The position numbers and the translations under genes are program-made. 64,000 bases of DNA from Bradyrhizobium liaoningense. GTDB taxonomy: Bacteria > Pseudomonadota > Alphaproteobacteria > Rhizobiales > Xanthobacteraceae. Of this stretch, positions 41,408 to 50,372 are shown in pieces. The notes below the pieces were generated by a model. That model saw only the letters and a list, made by a program, of their open reading frames with translations. It had not been told where the DNA came from and did no database searches. Location: contig NZ_JAFCJT010000001.1 of NCBI RefSeq assembly GCF_018130785.1, positions 1,201,077-1,265,076 on the forward strand, read 5' to 3'. Each line of letters begins with the position of its first letter. The stretch's first letter is position 1.

Positions 41408-41699
41408 CGTCTCCCCTCCCTGTGATGCTCCGCCCCTGTAACCGGGGCGTGAGCGCAGCCGGCACGCGGCCGGCGTTCGGGGAGGGTATGAAAAACTACG
41501 GCGGGACGGAAGCCAATTCGCGTGCCCTGGAGGTACTCTTCGTCGCAGGGCCATGTCTGCGCGACCTGTTGCACTGCAACTCGCGCGCCCCTGCCCGCGC
41601 GCGGCAGGCCGTATGAGCGGCCTGCCACTCTCGCAGGAACGGAAGACGTGCGGACCTGCGCGCTGCACGCAGAGGGTCCGCCCGCCTTCCGCCGCAGAC

Positions 41700-41780
41700 C
41701 TAGTGCATGTGACCGATCAGATAAATTCCACCGCCGAGCACCAGAACGGCGGGCACGGCCCACAAAATCAGAATAGGCAT
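41700..41780 (-). CDS. 26-residue membrane mini-protein
   Basis: Too short for ordinary gene calling but well supported: the ATG at 41780 follows GAGGAGG by 7 nt, and that ribosome site overlaps the stop of the upstream exported protein gene (41794), so it is coupled to it. It encodes one hydrophobic helix (PILILWAVPAVLVLGGGIYLIG) ending HMH and stop TAG. A small single-pass inner-membrane protein; function unknown. The C-terminal His-Met-His could bind a metal. Confidence 0.65.
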   Translation of the reverse strand: MPILILWAVPAVLVLGGGIYLIGHMH

Positions 41781-41793
41781 TGCGTCATCCTCC

Positions 41794-42027
41794 TCAGTTG
41801 GACGTGCAGACCTTGACGGTCTTCATGCCGCTTTCAGCCTCGGTGCGCGACTTGTAGATCGTGCCGGACGGGCTGACGACGGTCATGGATGTCTCGGTCG
41901 GCTTCTTGTCGACGACCGTGCACTTCTTCGTCTTGACGTCCTGCACGACGTAGAACTCGTCGGCCGCGAACGCCGGCAGGGAAAATGCGGCAAGCATCAG
42001 CGCTGAAGTCACTATTTTTATCTTCAT
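41794..42027 (-). CDS. Small exported protein of unknown function
   Basis: 77 residues; signal peptide KIKIVTSALMLAAFSLPAFA then ADEFYVVQDVKTKKCTVVDKKPTETSMTVV... with two Cys (KKCTVV and KVCTSN) that may pair. Recurring small periplasmic type in this group. ATG 42027 follows GGAGGAAG; the earlier in-frame ATG at 42114 lacks a site. Upstream gene of the mini-protein at 41700. Confidence 0.8.
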   Translation of the reverse strand: MKIKIVTSALMLAAFSLPAFAADEFYVVQDVKTKKCTVVDKKPTETSMTVVSPSGTIYKSRTEAESGMKTVKVCTSN

Positions 42028-42162
42028 TTTCTCTTCCTCCAATCGCCGGGCACTCCGACCCGGCCGATTTGGAAACGGGAAAAAATGGCAATTTGTTCCT
42101 ATGCGCCGGAACACCCTGCGGGGTGAGTTGTTGTTGCGGCGCCCACTTACGAGGAGGAGAAG

Positions 42163-42507
42163 ATGAAGAAGCTGTTCCTGCTATCCGCCGCGGCCGTCCT
42201 GATGTCGACCGGCGCTTTCGCGCAATCCACTGTGGTGACCACCACCGGAACCGGTCACGCGGCAGCGGTTCAGATCGAGCCGCAGTACCGGACCAGGATC
42301 AAATCCTATGTCACCGAGCACCGCGTCCATCCGGTCACGACGAAGGAAAAGATCATCGTCGGCGCGACGGTGCCGAGCGACGTCGAGCTCGAGGCCGTGC
42401 CGGCGGACTGGGGTCCGTCGCTGACGAAGTATCGCTACGTCTACTCCGGCGAACGCGTGATGCTGGTGGATCCTGGCTCGCGCACGGTCGTGCAGGAAAT
42501 CGATTGA
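42163..42507 (+). CDS. DUF1236-type exported protein
   Basis: 114 residues. Signal peptide KKLFLLSAAAVLMSTGAFAQ; the mature part RTRIKSYVTEHRVHPVTTKEKIIVGATVPSDVELEAVPADWGPSLTKYRYVYSGERVMLVDPGSRTVVQEID matches the DUF1236 pattern (charged segment, VPSDVELEAVP, YRYVYSGERVMLVDPGSRTVV). Exported; function not known in the family. Ribosome site GAGGAGG at 42151-42157, 5 nt before the ATG. Confidence 0.88.
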   Translation: MKKLFLLSAAAVLMSTGAFAQSTVVTTTGTGHAAAVQIEPQYRTRIKSYVTEHRVHPVTTKEKIIVGATVPSDVELEAVPADWGPSLTKYRYVYSGERVMLVDPGSRTVVQEID

Positions 42508-42581
42508 TCAAGACCTGATGGCAAGACCTGACGGACTGACGCGGCCGCCCTCCTGGGCGGTCGCACGCCTTGGAGTTCACG

Positions 42582-42674
42582 ATGGATTCTCACCGAGAGG
42601 CCCGCATCGCCGGGCTCAGTCTGGCAGCTGTCTATGCCATGTGCCTCTTGCTGACGGCGATCGGCATGACCTGA
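42582..42674 (+). CDS. 30-residue membrane mini-protein
   Basis: ATG 42582 follows GGAG by 6 nt. It encodes MDSHREARIAG then one hydrophobic helix (LSLAAVYAMCLLLTAIGMT), with the stop TGA at 42672-42674. A charged head plus a single transmembrane helix. It lies between the DUF1236 gene and the histidine kinase gene, with a GC-rich hairpin just before it (42541-42564) and another right after its stop (42675-42698). Function unknown; could be a small regulator of the kinase, an inference from position only. Confidence 0.5.
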   Translation: MDSHREARIAGLSLAAVYAMCLLLTAIGMT

Positions 42675-42821
42675 GGCGCGGACACCCGCGACCGCGCCGC
42701 AAAATGCCCTCTCGGACGTGCTCGCCGGACGCGAAAATCGTGGCGTAGTGCAAGTCCCACCCGTATGGTCTCCCCAAAATCATAATCCGGCGCCGCTGCG
42801 CTGGAACCGGGACGCCCGCGT

Positions 42822-44330
42822 TTGTCAAAGCTCACCCTGCCGGTCCGGCTCGCTCTTCTGGTCACGGGAACGATGTTGCCGCTGATCGTCTTTGCGGTCG
42901 GCATCGCCTATTCCAACTATCGCCAGGACCGCAGCGACGCGACACGACGCGTGCTGGAGACGGTGCGAAGCATGCGCCTCGTGTTCGATTCCGAAGTGCA
43001 GCGGATGACCGGCGGCTTGCAGGTGCTGGCGCTCAGCAACGCCTTGCAAAGCGGTGACTTCAACGCCTTCCGTCGGCTGGCGGCCGGGTTCATCAGCCAG
43101 TATGGCGAGGACAGCGTCCTGTTGGTGGCGGATGGGAGCGGGCGCCAGCTGTTTTCGACCGTCACGACTGAAACGACAAACCTGCCGCCCCGCAACAATC
43201 GAGAGATCGTCGAGCGGGTATTTGCGAGCAAGTCGCCGCAATATTCCGACCTGTTCATCGGCTCGACCAAGAAACGGCCGATCGTGACCGTCGAAGTTCC
43301 CGTGCTGCGCAACGATGAGGTCGTCTACGCGCTCTCCTTCAGCCCGCCGATCGCGACATTCCAGAAACTGGTCGAGCAGCAGCGGCCGAACGATCAATGG
43401 ACGGTGTCGCTGCTGGACACCAAGGGTCGCGTGTTCGCGCGCACGCCAAACCCGGCCGAGACGTTCGGCAAGCAGGCCTCCGGCGCACTGAACGATGCGA
43501 TGGCTCGGACGCCGGAGGCGACGCTCTCCAGCGTTTCGCTCGACGGCGTCGCGCTGTCCACCGCCTATACGCGGTCACGGCTGACCGGCTGGACGGTCGT
43601 GGCCGGTGTCGCCGAGAGCTCGCTGATCGCCCCGCTCTGGCGCGACATTGCGATCACCAGCCTGATCGGCGGCATCCTGCTGCTGACCGGCCTGACCTTC
43701 GCGGTGCGGATGGCGACCACGATCGCGCGCGGCGAGATGCTGCACAATCTGCTGATCGAGGAGCTCAACCATCGCGTCAAGAACACGCTGGCCTTGATGC
43801 AGGCGATCGCGGTGCAGACCTTCCGAAGTTCAAGCCGGGACGAGCGGACCAAGTTCGAGGGACGGCTCGGTGCGCTCGCCGAGGCGCATAATCTCCTGAG
43901 CCAGGAGAAATGGACGGGCGCGGAGCTGAGGGATGTGATCGCGCGCGCGCTCCAGCCGTTCCTGCTGAGCAATCCCGATCGCATCCGCATGGCCGGCCCC
44001 GCCGTGCCGCTGTCGCCGCGGCTCGCCGTGGTGCTGTCGATGATGGTGCACGAGATCGCCACCAACGCCGCGAAATACGGCGCACTGTCGAACGAGAGCG
44101 GCCGGGTGACGCTGGATTGGGAGGTCATCACCGACACGCCGAAGTCGCGACTGCGGCTGATCTGGAGCGAGATCGGCGGACCGCCGGTGACGGCCCCGGT
44201 GCAGCGCGGTTTCGGCTCGCGCCTGATCGAGCGCAGCGCGCGCGACCAGCTCGGCGGCGAGGCAACCGTCGACTTCCTGCCGCGCGGCGTCGTCTGCACG
44301 GTGGTGTGCGCGCTGGACGAAGCGCGGTGA
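42822..44330 (+). CDS. Sensor histidine kinase of the HWE/HisKA_2 family with extracytoplasmic sensor domain
   Basis: 502 residues. Membrane helix about 8-30, extracytoplasmic sensor about 35-275 (Cache-like: ADGSGRQLFSTVTT, VEVPVLRNDEVVYALSF, WTVVAGV), second helix 280-297 and then the kinase core. The phospho-acceptor is in EELNHRVKNTLALMQAIAVQTF (HisKA_2/HWE H-box), the ATP domain starts MMVHEIATNAAKYGAL and ends GFGSRLIERSARDQLGG. No receiver or response regulator follows, so its partner is elsewhere. The start is TTG 42822 without a strong ribosome site. Confidence 0.9.
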   Translation: MSKLTLPVRLALLVTGTMLPLIVFAVGIAYSNYRQDRSDATRRVLETVRSMRLVFDSEVQRMTGGLQVLALSNALQSGDFNAFRRLAAGFISQYGEDSVLLVADGSGRQLFSTVTTETTNLPPRNNREIVERVFASKSPQYSDLFIGSTKKRPIVTVEVPVLRNDEVVYALSFSPPIATFQKLVEQQRPNDQWTVSLLDTKGRVFARTPNPAETFGKQASGALNDAMARTPEATLSSVSLDGVALSTAYTRSRLTGWTVVAGVAESSLIAPLWRDIAITSLIGGILLLTGLTFAVRMATTIARGEMLHNLLIEELNHRVKNTLALMQAIAVQTFRSSSRDERTKFEGRLGALAEAHNLLSQEKWTGAELRDVIARALQPFLLSNPDRIRMAGPAVPLSPRLAVVLSMMVHEIATNAAKYGALSNESGRVTLDWEVITDTPKSRLRLIWSEIGGPPVTAPVQRGFGSRLIERSARDQLGGEATVDFLPRGVVCTVVCALDEAR

Positions 44331-44352
44331 ACGGATTGAAGGAACATCGGCG

Positions 44353-45489
44353 ATGAAGATCACTAGAGTACGTACGCACTTCCTCGAAGCGAAGCTCTCG
44401 CAGCCCTTCGCCTATTCGCGCGCCTGGTACGACACGCGCACCGCGATGCTGGTCGAGATCGAGACGGATGACGGCCTGACCGGCTGGGGCGAATGCTACG
44501 GGCCCGCGCGGATGACGGCGGCAGTGGTGCAGAGCATCGCACCCTGGCTGATCGGAGAGGATCCGCTGCGTACCGACGTGCTGTGGCAGACGGTCTACGC
44601 ACGCTTGCGCGATCACGGCCAGAAGGGGGTCGTGATCCAGGGCCTGAGCGGCATCGACATTGCGTTATGGGACATCAAGGGCAAGCATTTTGGCGTGCCC
44701 GCGCATCAGCTTCTCGGCGGCGCCGCGCGCAAGGAGGTTGCCGCCTATGCGACCGGCCTCTACCGGCGCAGATCGGGTGACCCGCTCGAATATCTGCCGG
44801 AGGAAGCAGCCGGCTATGCCGCGGAGGGTTTCCGCGCCGTGAAGCTGAAGGTCGGCTTCGGTATCGCGGAGGACGCCGCGATCACGCGCGCGGTGCGCGA
44901 GGCGATCGGCCCCGATGTCGCGCTGATGGTCGATGCGAACCACGCCTATGACGCCGTCGCGGCGATCCGGCTCGGCCGCCTGATCGAGCCCTGCGACATC
45001 GGTTGGTTCGAGGAGCCGGTGCCGCCGGAGGACGTCGCGGGCTATCGCGCCGTGCGATCCGCGCTGACGATTCCGATCGCCGGCGGCGAGTGCGAGTTCA
45101 CGCGCTTCGGCTTCCGCGACCTGTTCGCCTCCCATGCTCTCGACATCGCCCAGCCCGACACCTGCGCGGCCGGCGGCCTCTCCGAGTGCAAGAAGATCGC
45201 CGACATGAGTGAGACGTTCGGCATCCGCTACAATCCCCATGTCTGGGGCACCGGGATTGCGATCGCAGCCTCGCTCCAGCTTCTCGCCGTGCTGCCGTCA
45301 CACACGCCGACCTCGCTGGCGCCGCTGGAGCCCATGCTAGAATTCGACCGCACCGAGCATCCGATCCGGCAGGCGATTTTGAAAGAGCCGATCGAGCACG
45401 CGAAGGGTATCGTGCGCGTTCCCGACGGCCCTGGTCTCGGCATCGAGATCGACCGCGAGGCGCTGGCGCGCTTCGCGGTGAGTTCCTAA
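44353..45489 (+). CDS. Mandelate racemase/muconate lactonizing enzyme family protein
   Basis: 378 residues, enolase superfamily. Catalytic Lys in AVKLKVGFG, metal ligands Asp in MVDANHAYD, Glu in WFEEPV, Glu in AGGECEF, and Asp and His in DIAQPDTC and YNPHVWGTG. The KxK and His pair suits sugar-acid dehydratases or racemases, but substrate cannot be assigned. Ends with a 4-bp overlap against the convergent ccdA gene (45486-45489), so little space for terminators. Follows the kinase by 22 bp. Confidence 0.9.
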   Translation: MKITRVRTHFLEAKLSQPFAYSRAWYDTRTAMLVEIETDDGLTGWGECYGPARMTAAVVQSIAPWLIGEDPLRTDVLWQTVYARLRDHGQKGVVIQGLSGIDIALWDIKGKHFGVPAHQLLGGAARKEVAAYATGLYRRRSGDPLEYLPEEAAGYAAEGFRAVKLKVGFGIAEDAAITRAVREAIGPDVALMVDANHAYDAVAAIRLGRLIEPCDIGWFEEPVPPEDVAGYRAVRSALTIPIAGGECEFTRFGFRDLFASHALDIAQPDTCAAGGLSECKKIADMSETFGIRYNPHVWGTGIAIAASLQLLAVLPSHTPTSLAPLEPMLEFDRTEHPIRQAILKEPIEHAKGIVRVPDGPGLGIEIDREALARFAVSS

Positions 45490-46217
45490 CCGATCGTCTG
45501 GAGCGCCGGAAACGTCTCCAGCAGCCAGATGCTGACATTCGAGACCGCGCCGGTGAGGAAGCCGATGCCGGTGATCACCATCAGGACGCCCATGGCGCGC
45601 TCGACATTGACGAGTTGGCCTTTCATGCGCGCGAACAGCTTCGAGAACTGCTCGATCATCAGGGCGGCGATCAGGAAGGGAATACCGAGGCCCGCGGAAT
45701 AGACCGCGAGCAGGCCGGCGCCTTTGGTCACCGTGGCTTCGGCCGCGGCGATCGAGAGGATCGCGGCGAGGATCGGGCCGATGCACGGCGTCCAGCCGAA
45801 GGCGAAGGCGAGGCCCATCACGTAGGCGCCCCACAGGCCGACGGGCTTGGGCGCGGTCATGCGCCCCTCGCGCATCAACAGGCCGATCCGCGTCAGGCCC
45901 AGGAAGTGCAGGCCCATGACGATGATGACGATGCCGGCGAGGATCGACAGTTCGGCCGACCAGGCACGGATCAGCCCGCCGATCAGCGAGGCGCTGGCGC
46001 CGAGCGCCACGAATACCGTGGAGAAACCGAGCACGAACAGCAGCGCCGCCATCATGATCGCGCGCTTGGAGGCCGAGTCCGGCTCCTTGCTCTCGACATG
46101 CTCGATCGTCGCGCCCGTGAGATAGATCAGATAGGGCGGAACCAGAGGCAGAACGCAAGGAGAGAGGAAGCTGACGAGGCCGGCAATCAGCGCCGCCGGG
46201 ATCGAGACATTTTGCAT
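45486..46217 (-). CDS. ccdA: Cytochrome c biogenesis protein CcdA family
   Basis: 243 residues, six membrane helices. The two redox-active cysteines sit in SPCVLPLVPPY and GWTPCIGPIL, the classic CcdA pair that shuttles reductant from cytoplasmic thioredoxin to the periplasm for cytochrome c maturation. Converges on the racemase-family gene with a 4-bp overlap at the stops. The ATG at 46217 is the only good start; no associated cytochrome maturation gene lies beside it. Confidence 0.93.
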   Translation of the reverse strand: MQNVSIPAALIAGLVSFLSPCVLPLVPPYLIYLTGATIEHVESKEPDSASKRAIMMAALLFVLGFSTVFVALGASASLIGGLIRAWSAELSILAGIVIIVMGLHFLGLTRIGLLMREGRMTAPKPVGLWGAYVMGLAFAFGWTPCIGPILAAILSIAAAEATVTKGAGLLAVYSAGLGIPFLIAALMIEQFSKLFARMKGQLVNVERAMGVLMVITGIGFLTGAVSNVSIWLLETFPALQTIG

Positions 46218-46344
46218 GATGCAGTCGGAGCCATCTCAGGCTCTTGGGCCGCGCGCCGGGAATGCGCGCGGGCCGGAGCCGAACCGGCTCTGGTGTAGCC
46301 GATGCCTAAGAATGCGCAACAGAGGCGCACAAAACCAGGCTCCT

Positions 46345-46380
46345 CCCGATGCCGTCTGCGATCACAGATGCGGCATCGGG
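46345..46380 (-). terminator. Long hairpin downstream of the small gene at 46423
   Basis: CCCGATGCCGTCTG pairs with CAGA-(TG)-CGGCATCGGG, 14 bp with a 2-nt bulge. On the minus strand it follows the stop of the 88-residue protein by 42 bp; the next run is GGTTTTG, not a true T-tract. Confidence 0.5.
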
Positions 46381-46422
46381 ACGCGCACAAACCTCGCCAA
46401 AAAGCGAGACTCGGCGGCGCGG

Positions 46423-46689
46423 CTACTTCACCACGCGGAGCAGCGGACGCCGGGGCTGGTCCTGCGTCTGCTTGGAGGGGGGCTGCGGCTCGTTTCCGGC
46501 GCTGCGCAGCATTTCGTCGCACAGCGCCTTGAGATCGGCACTGTCAATTCCTTTGAGCTTCATCCGCACGTCGAGAATGACGATGGACAGCAATTCGGCC
46601 GACTCGCGGCTGTTCACCTCGTTGAGAACCTTGCGGCACTCCTCAAGCGTTTCCAGCACCGACTGCAATTGTTCGTCTGAATGCGACAC
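46423..46689 (-). CDS. Small cytoplasmic protein of unknown function
   Basis: 88 residues from the GTG at 46689, which sits 8 nt after GGAAAG; an earlier GTG at 46770 gives a longer but poorly supported protein. Helical and charged (SDEQLQSVLETLEECRKVLNEVNSRESAELLSIVILDVRMKLKGIDSADLKALCDEMLRS) with a basic tail (PRRPLLRVVK). No domain recognised; it could be a coiled-coil adaptor. Stand-alone. Confidence 0.6.
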   Translation of the reverse strand: MSHSDEQLQSVLETLEECRKVLNEVNSRESAELLSIVILDVRMKLKGIDSADLKALCDEMLRSAGNEPQPPSKQTQDQPRRPLLRVVK

Positions 46690-47169
46690 CGGCGTTCTTT
46701 CCGTTAATTCGGCTTGCGAGACGGGTTTGTGGTGATCCCCTCGGCCCCCGTGGGATACCGAGAATAACACGAGGCACCCACGCCTCCGAATATGATTTCA
46801 GTGTGTTTCTGCCTGAAAAATGTGGTTCCGGCGAACATCGCGCCGTTGCGCGGGAGGCCATTGTCGTGGCGGCCGAGACCCAAGCGCGTGGCGCTGTATG
46901 ATTGATTCATTCCGCGGGGCGGCAATCCTCGCGCAGGGACGTTCGTGACGGAAAGCGCCGACAATCCTGCAGCCATTTCAGGGCTCGCAACGGAACTCAC
47001 GCCACACCCCTCATTCGGACGCTAGTCCGTCCGATTCCCAGTCTTGGTAGCACTCGGATACCACCCCCACGCAGCGGTAAGGTTGGCGTTCAAAACTCGC
47101 CGTTCCCCAACCCGCAGTGGTTGTGGTTTCCGCCCAATTCTGCCAGTTTAGCAACCCGAAGGGACTTGT
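46690..47169. other. 480-bp intergenic region
   Basis: Promoter space for the small gene (minus) and for the LysR gene (plus). I see CGGACGCTAGTCCG near 47018-47031 (5-bp arms around GCTA) but no LysR-type T-N11-A pair that I would defend, and no convincing ORF. Confidence 0.5.
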
Positions 47170-48219
47170 ATGCACTCCTTGGCGGAAAGGGGCGTTCCAC
47201 TGGAGGAACGCCCAAAGATCAACATCAGCGGCCTCTCCGATTGGGACGCGGCCCGCATATTCTTGGAAGTCGTTCGATGCGGCAGTTTTCGCTCGGCGTC
47301 TGAACGCCTGTCGCTGTCGATCAACGCCGTCCGCCGCCGGATTGATGATTTCGAGCGCCAGACCGGTACCACCCTGTTCACCCGCGACGTCCACGGCACT
47401 CACCTGACCGATGAAGGTGCACTGGTGGTCTCCGCTGTCGAGCGCATGGAGGCGGCTGCCTTCGACGTGCTGCGCGCCAGCGATTCGACGGCCAACGCCT
47501 TGTCCGGCGAAGTCCGTGTAGCCGTGACCGAGGGTCTCGGGACGTTCTGGCTCGCCCCGCGGCTGGTCGAATTCCAGCAGGCCTATCCGAAGATCCTGGT
47601 CGACTTGCATTGCGCGATGCGCTCGGCCGACGTCTCGCGGCACGAGGCCGACGTCGCCATCCATCTATCACGGCCCTCGGCGCTCGACGTCAAGCTGGTG
47701 CGGCTCGGCCGCATGCACCTGATGTTCTGGGCTTCGGAAAAATACCTCGAGAAATATGGCACGCCGCGCTCGGCGCTCGAATTGATCAAGCACCGCCTGG
47801 TGCTGCAATTCGCCGACCAGCTCGCCGCCAAGGAAACCTTCGAGAGCTTCTTCCCAGGCGTTCCGGAACGTGACCTTCTGGTCATGAAGACCAACGTCTC
47901 GAGCGCCAACTATTGGGCGGTCGCGAATGGCGCCGGCATCGGCGTATTCCCGAGCTACGCCATTGCGCTTGGCGGGAAGTTGATTCCACTGGAGGTCGAG
48001 CTGAACAGGCCGCTGGATATCTGGTTGTCCTACCACCCTGGTAGCGGCCGGATTCCACGCGTGCGGCACATGATTGACTGGCTGATCGAAGCTTTCAATC
48101 CGGCGCGATTCCCGTGGTTTAAGGAGGAGTTCGTGCATCCGCATGAATTCAAGGACGTGTATATGGGCGAACCCCTGACCCAGCTCTTCGGGGGATTTTC
48201 AACCGAAGAACAACGGTGA
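47170..48219 (+). CDS. LysR family transcriptional regulator
   Basis: 349 residues. N-terminal helix-turn-helix in DWDAARIFLEVVRCGSFRSASERLSLSINAVRRRIDDFERQTGTTLFTRD, then a LysR effector domain (VRVAVTEGLGTFWLAPRLVEFQQAYPKILVDL, ANYWAVANGAGIGVFPSYAI). A C-terminal extension of about 30 residues (EFVHPHEFKDVYMGEPLTQLFGG) exceeds the common length. Start ATG 47170 follows AAGGGA. Its stop overlaps the GTG that could start the XRE gene, so the two regulators are probably coupled. Confidence 0.9.
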   Translation: MHSLAERGVPLEERPKINISGLSDWDAARIFLEVVRCGSFRSASERLSLSINAVRRRIDDFERQTGTTLFTRDVHGTHLTDEGALVVSAVERMEAAAFDVLRASDSTANALSGEVRVAVTEGLGTFWLAPRLVEFQQAYPKILVDLHCAMRSADVSRHEADVAIHLSRPSALDVKLVRLGRMHLMFWASEKYLEKYGTPRSALELIKHRLVLQFADQLAAKETFESFFPGVPERDLLVMKTNVSSANYWAVANGAGIGVFPSYAIALGGKLIPLEVELNRPLDIWLSYHPGSGRIPRVRHMIDWLIEAFNPARFPWFKEEFVHPHEFKDVYMGEPLTQLFGGFSTEEQR

Positions 48220-48227
48220 GAACGAGT

Positions 48228-48620
48228 ATGAAAACAGCGGCGAAAAGAATGAAGCAGCGCAGTGCCGGCAAGCCGGACATTGAGCTTGGCAAGCGGATCC
48301 GTCTGCGGCGCGTCGAGATGAAGATCTCGCAAGCCGAGCTCGGCGAGAAACTCGGCGTGAGCTTCCAGCAGGTCCAGAAATACGAGAAGGGCGTCAATCG
48401 CGTCGGCGCGGCTCGGCTTCAGCAGATCGCCACCGCCCTCGATGTGCCCGTGACCTTCTTCTATGACGGCGACAACAAGGCGCGCGAAGTCGAGAGCCTG
48501 CTCTTCCTCGATTCGGCCTTCAGCCTCCGCCTGCTGCGCGCCTACAGCAAGATCAAGGACCAGACGGTGCAGCGTCAGCTCGTCTCGCTGATGGAATCGA
48601 TCGCGGCGAACGAGGGCTGA
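48228..48620 (+). CDS. XRE family helix-turn-helix regulator
   Basis: 130 residues from ATG 48228 (a GTG at 48216 overlapping the LysR stop is also possible). Cro/CI-type helix-turn-helix IRLRRVEMKISQAELGEKLGVSFQQVQKYEKGVNRVGAARLQQIATALDVP, then SLLFLDSAFSLRLLRAYSKIKDQTVQRQLVSLMESI, the helical tail of this rhizobial regulator group. Directly downstream of the LysR gene, so probably cotranscribed. Target unknown. Confidence 0.9.
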   Translation: MKTAAKRMKQRSAGKPDIELGKRIRLRRVEMKISQAELGEKLGVSFQQVQKYEKGVNRVGAARLQQIATALDVPVTFFYDGDNKAREVESLLFLDSAFSLRLLRAYSKIKDQTVQRQLVSLMESIAANEG

Positions 48621-49022
48621 GCCGATCGGGGCTCTGACCTCTACGGCCGATGTTCAATCCGCCGCGTCACGGGGGCGCGGCCGGATTGAACGAGACCCAG
48701 CCCGCGCGCTTGCGCGCGGCTCTCTTTCCGGGGCGGCCTAGCCGCCTCTTTTTCTTTGCGGGCTGCTTCTTGCAGATTTCCTGGCGATCTGCCCGCCATT
48801 CTCCGCGGAATTCGCGAACCCATCCCGCCCCTGCCGCGACCCAATCGAGAAGCCCCGCATCGGACGCGCGGGGCTTTCGACTGCCGTGCCTAATGGGGGC
48901 CTCAACTCCGAGGCTCCAGCTTCCCGCCGATTTTGCGAATCGGCGCACGCGGCGCGCGGCGGCCGGGAATTGCCAATGCGAGCGCCCGTCCGGGCCTCGT
49001 CCTCATGGGGAAGATGGGACTC
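48621..49022. other. 400-bp intergenic region after the XRE gene
   Basis: It holds the XRE terminator (48732-48757) and a second hairpin AGCCCCGC / GCGGGGCT at 48851-48875 followed by TTCG, then promoter space for the L,D-transpeptidase gene. No convincing short gene. Confidence 0.55.
48732..48757 (+). terminator. Rho-independent terminator of the LysR-XRE transcript
   Basis: GGCGGC, loop CTA, GCCGCC, then TCTTTTTCTTT, starting 112 bp after the XRE stop. Confidence 0.8.
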
Positions 49023-50372
49023 ATGTCGAAACGCCATGCGATGATCGTTGCCGTCGGCGTGCTCGCGAGCGCCTCTGCGCTGGCGCAAACCGAAACCACG
49101 GGGCAGGCAGGCCCCAGGCCGGCAACGGCGGCCGGTACGATGCCCGCAGCGGCGAACCCGGCCCATGCCGCTGCGCCTAAGGCTGCCGCGCCAGCTTCGA
49201 CGGCAGAGAGCCGCTCCGCCGCGGCGCTCGCATTGACGCACGAGCCAACCTATGACGAGGGTAGCGCCCAGAGGATCAGGGATGCAGCGCTGAGCTATTC
49301 CGATCTTGCCGTGCGCGGCGGCTGGCCGACGATCCCGGCGGAGGCCAAGTTCGCAGCCGGCGTCCAGGGCACCAATGACGATCAATTGCGCAAGCGACTA
49401 ATCCTCTCCGGCGATCTCGCAGCCGACAAGACGAGCGGCGCCTTCGACCAGGATCTCGGAGACGCCGTAAAGCGCTTCCAGGCCCGTCATGGCCTGGCGC
49501 CGACCGGCACCATGACGCCGCGCACGATCGCAGCGATGAACGTTCCGGTGCAAAAGCGCATCCGGCAGCTGGAGGCTTCGCTTCAGAGGCTCGAGAACAT
49601 GAATTTCGGCTTCGGCCAGCGCTATGTCGTGGTCAACATCCCCGCCGCCTTTGCCGAAGCGGTCGAGAACGACGTCGTGGTGCGGCGCTATCGCGTGATC
49701 GTCGGCAAGACCGAAAAGCCCTCGCCGACGCTGACGGCCCAGATCACCGGCGTCGTGCTCAATCCGACCTGGACGGTGCCGTCCTCGATCGCAAAGACCG
49801 AGATCTCGGCGCATATGCGCAAGGATCCGACCTACCTGTCGCGCATGCACATGGAGGTGCTCGACGCCCACGACAATCCGATTGATCCGCATGCGGTCGA
49901 CTGGTCGGGCACGCACACACCGAACTTCACCGTGCGCCAGCACAACGGCACCTTCAACGCTCTTGGCGCGGTGAAGATCGACATGCCGAACTCCTATTCG
50001 GTCTATATGCACGACACCAACCAGCGCAATCTGTTCAGCGACGACTACCGTTTCGATTCCCACGGCTGCTCGCGCGTCGACAATGTGCGCGATCTCGCCG
50101 CCTGGCTGCTCAAGGACCAGCCGAAATGGAGCCGCGCCGCGATCGATGCTGAGATTGCCAGCGGCGAGCACCTCGAGGTCACCATGGCGAAGAAGGTGCC
50201 GGTGGCCTGGATTTACCTCACGGCATGGATGACCAAGGACCAGACCGTCCAGTTCCGCAACGACGTCTATAACCAGGACGAGCAGTTGCTGGAGGCCACC
50301 GCCGAAGAGGCAGCGTTCTTCAGCAATGCCGGCAGCCACCCGCTGACCTCGCACATGCACGTAACGCAGTAG
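49023..50372 (+). CDS. L,D-transpeptidase (YkuD) with peptidoglycan-binding domain, exported
   Basis: 449 residues from ATG 49023 (49005 also possible). Signal peptide KRHAMIVAVGVLASASALAQ, a Pro/Ala-rich linker to about residue 60, a peptidoglycan-binding segment (GAFDQDLGDAVKRFQARHGLAPTGTMTPRTIAAMNVP), then YkuD core (YVVVNIPAAFAEAVENDVVVRRYRVIVGK ... YMHDTNQRNLFSDDYRFDSHGCSRVDNVRDLA) with nucleophile Cys in SHGCSRV. It makes 3-3 peptidoglycan cross-links or anchors lipoproteins. Distinct from the YafK-type enzyme at 34692. Confidence 0.92.
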   Translation: MSKRHAMIVAVGVLASASALAQTETTGQAGPRPATAAGTMPAAANPAHAAAPKAAAPASTAESRSAAALALTHEPTYDEGSAQRIRDAALSYSDLAVRGGWPTIPAEAKFAAGVQGTNDDQLRKRLILSGDLAADKTSGAFDQDLGDAVKRFQARHGLAPTGTMTPRTIAAMNVPVQKRIRQLEASLQRLENMNFGFGQRYVVVNIPAAFAEAVENDVVVRRYRVIVGKTEKPSPTLTAQITGVVLNPTWTVPSSIAKTEISAHMRKDPTYLSRMHMEVLDAHDNPIDPHAVDWSGTHTPNFTVRQHNGTFNALGAVKIDMPNSYSVYMHDTNQRNLFSDDYRFDSHGCSRVDNVRDLAAWLLKDQPKWSRAAIDAEIASGEHLEVTMAKKVPVAWIYLTAWMTKDQTVQFRNDVYNQDEQLLEATAEEAAFFSNAGSHPLTSHMHVTQ

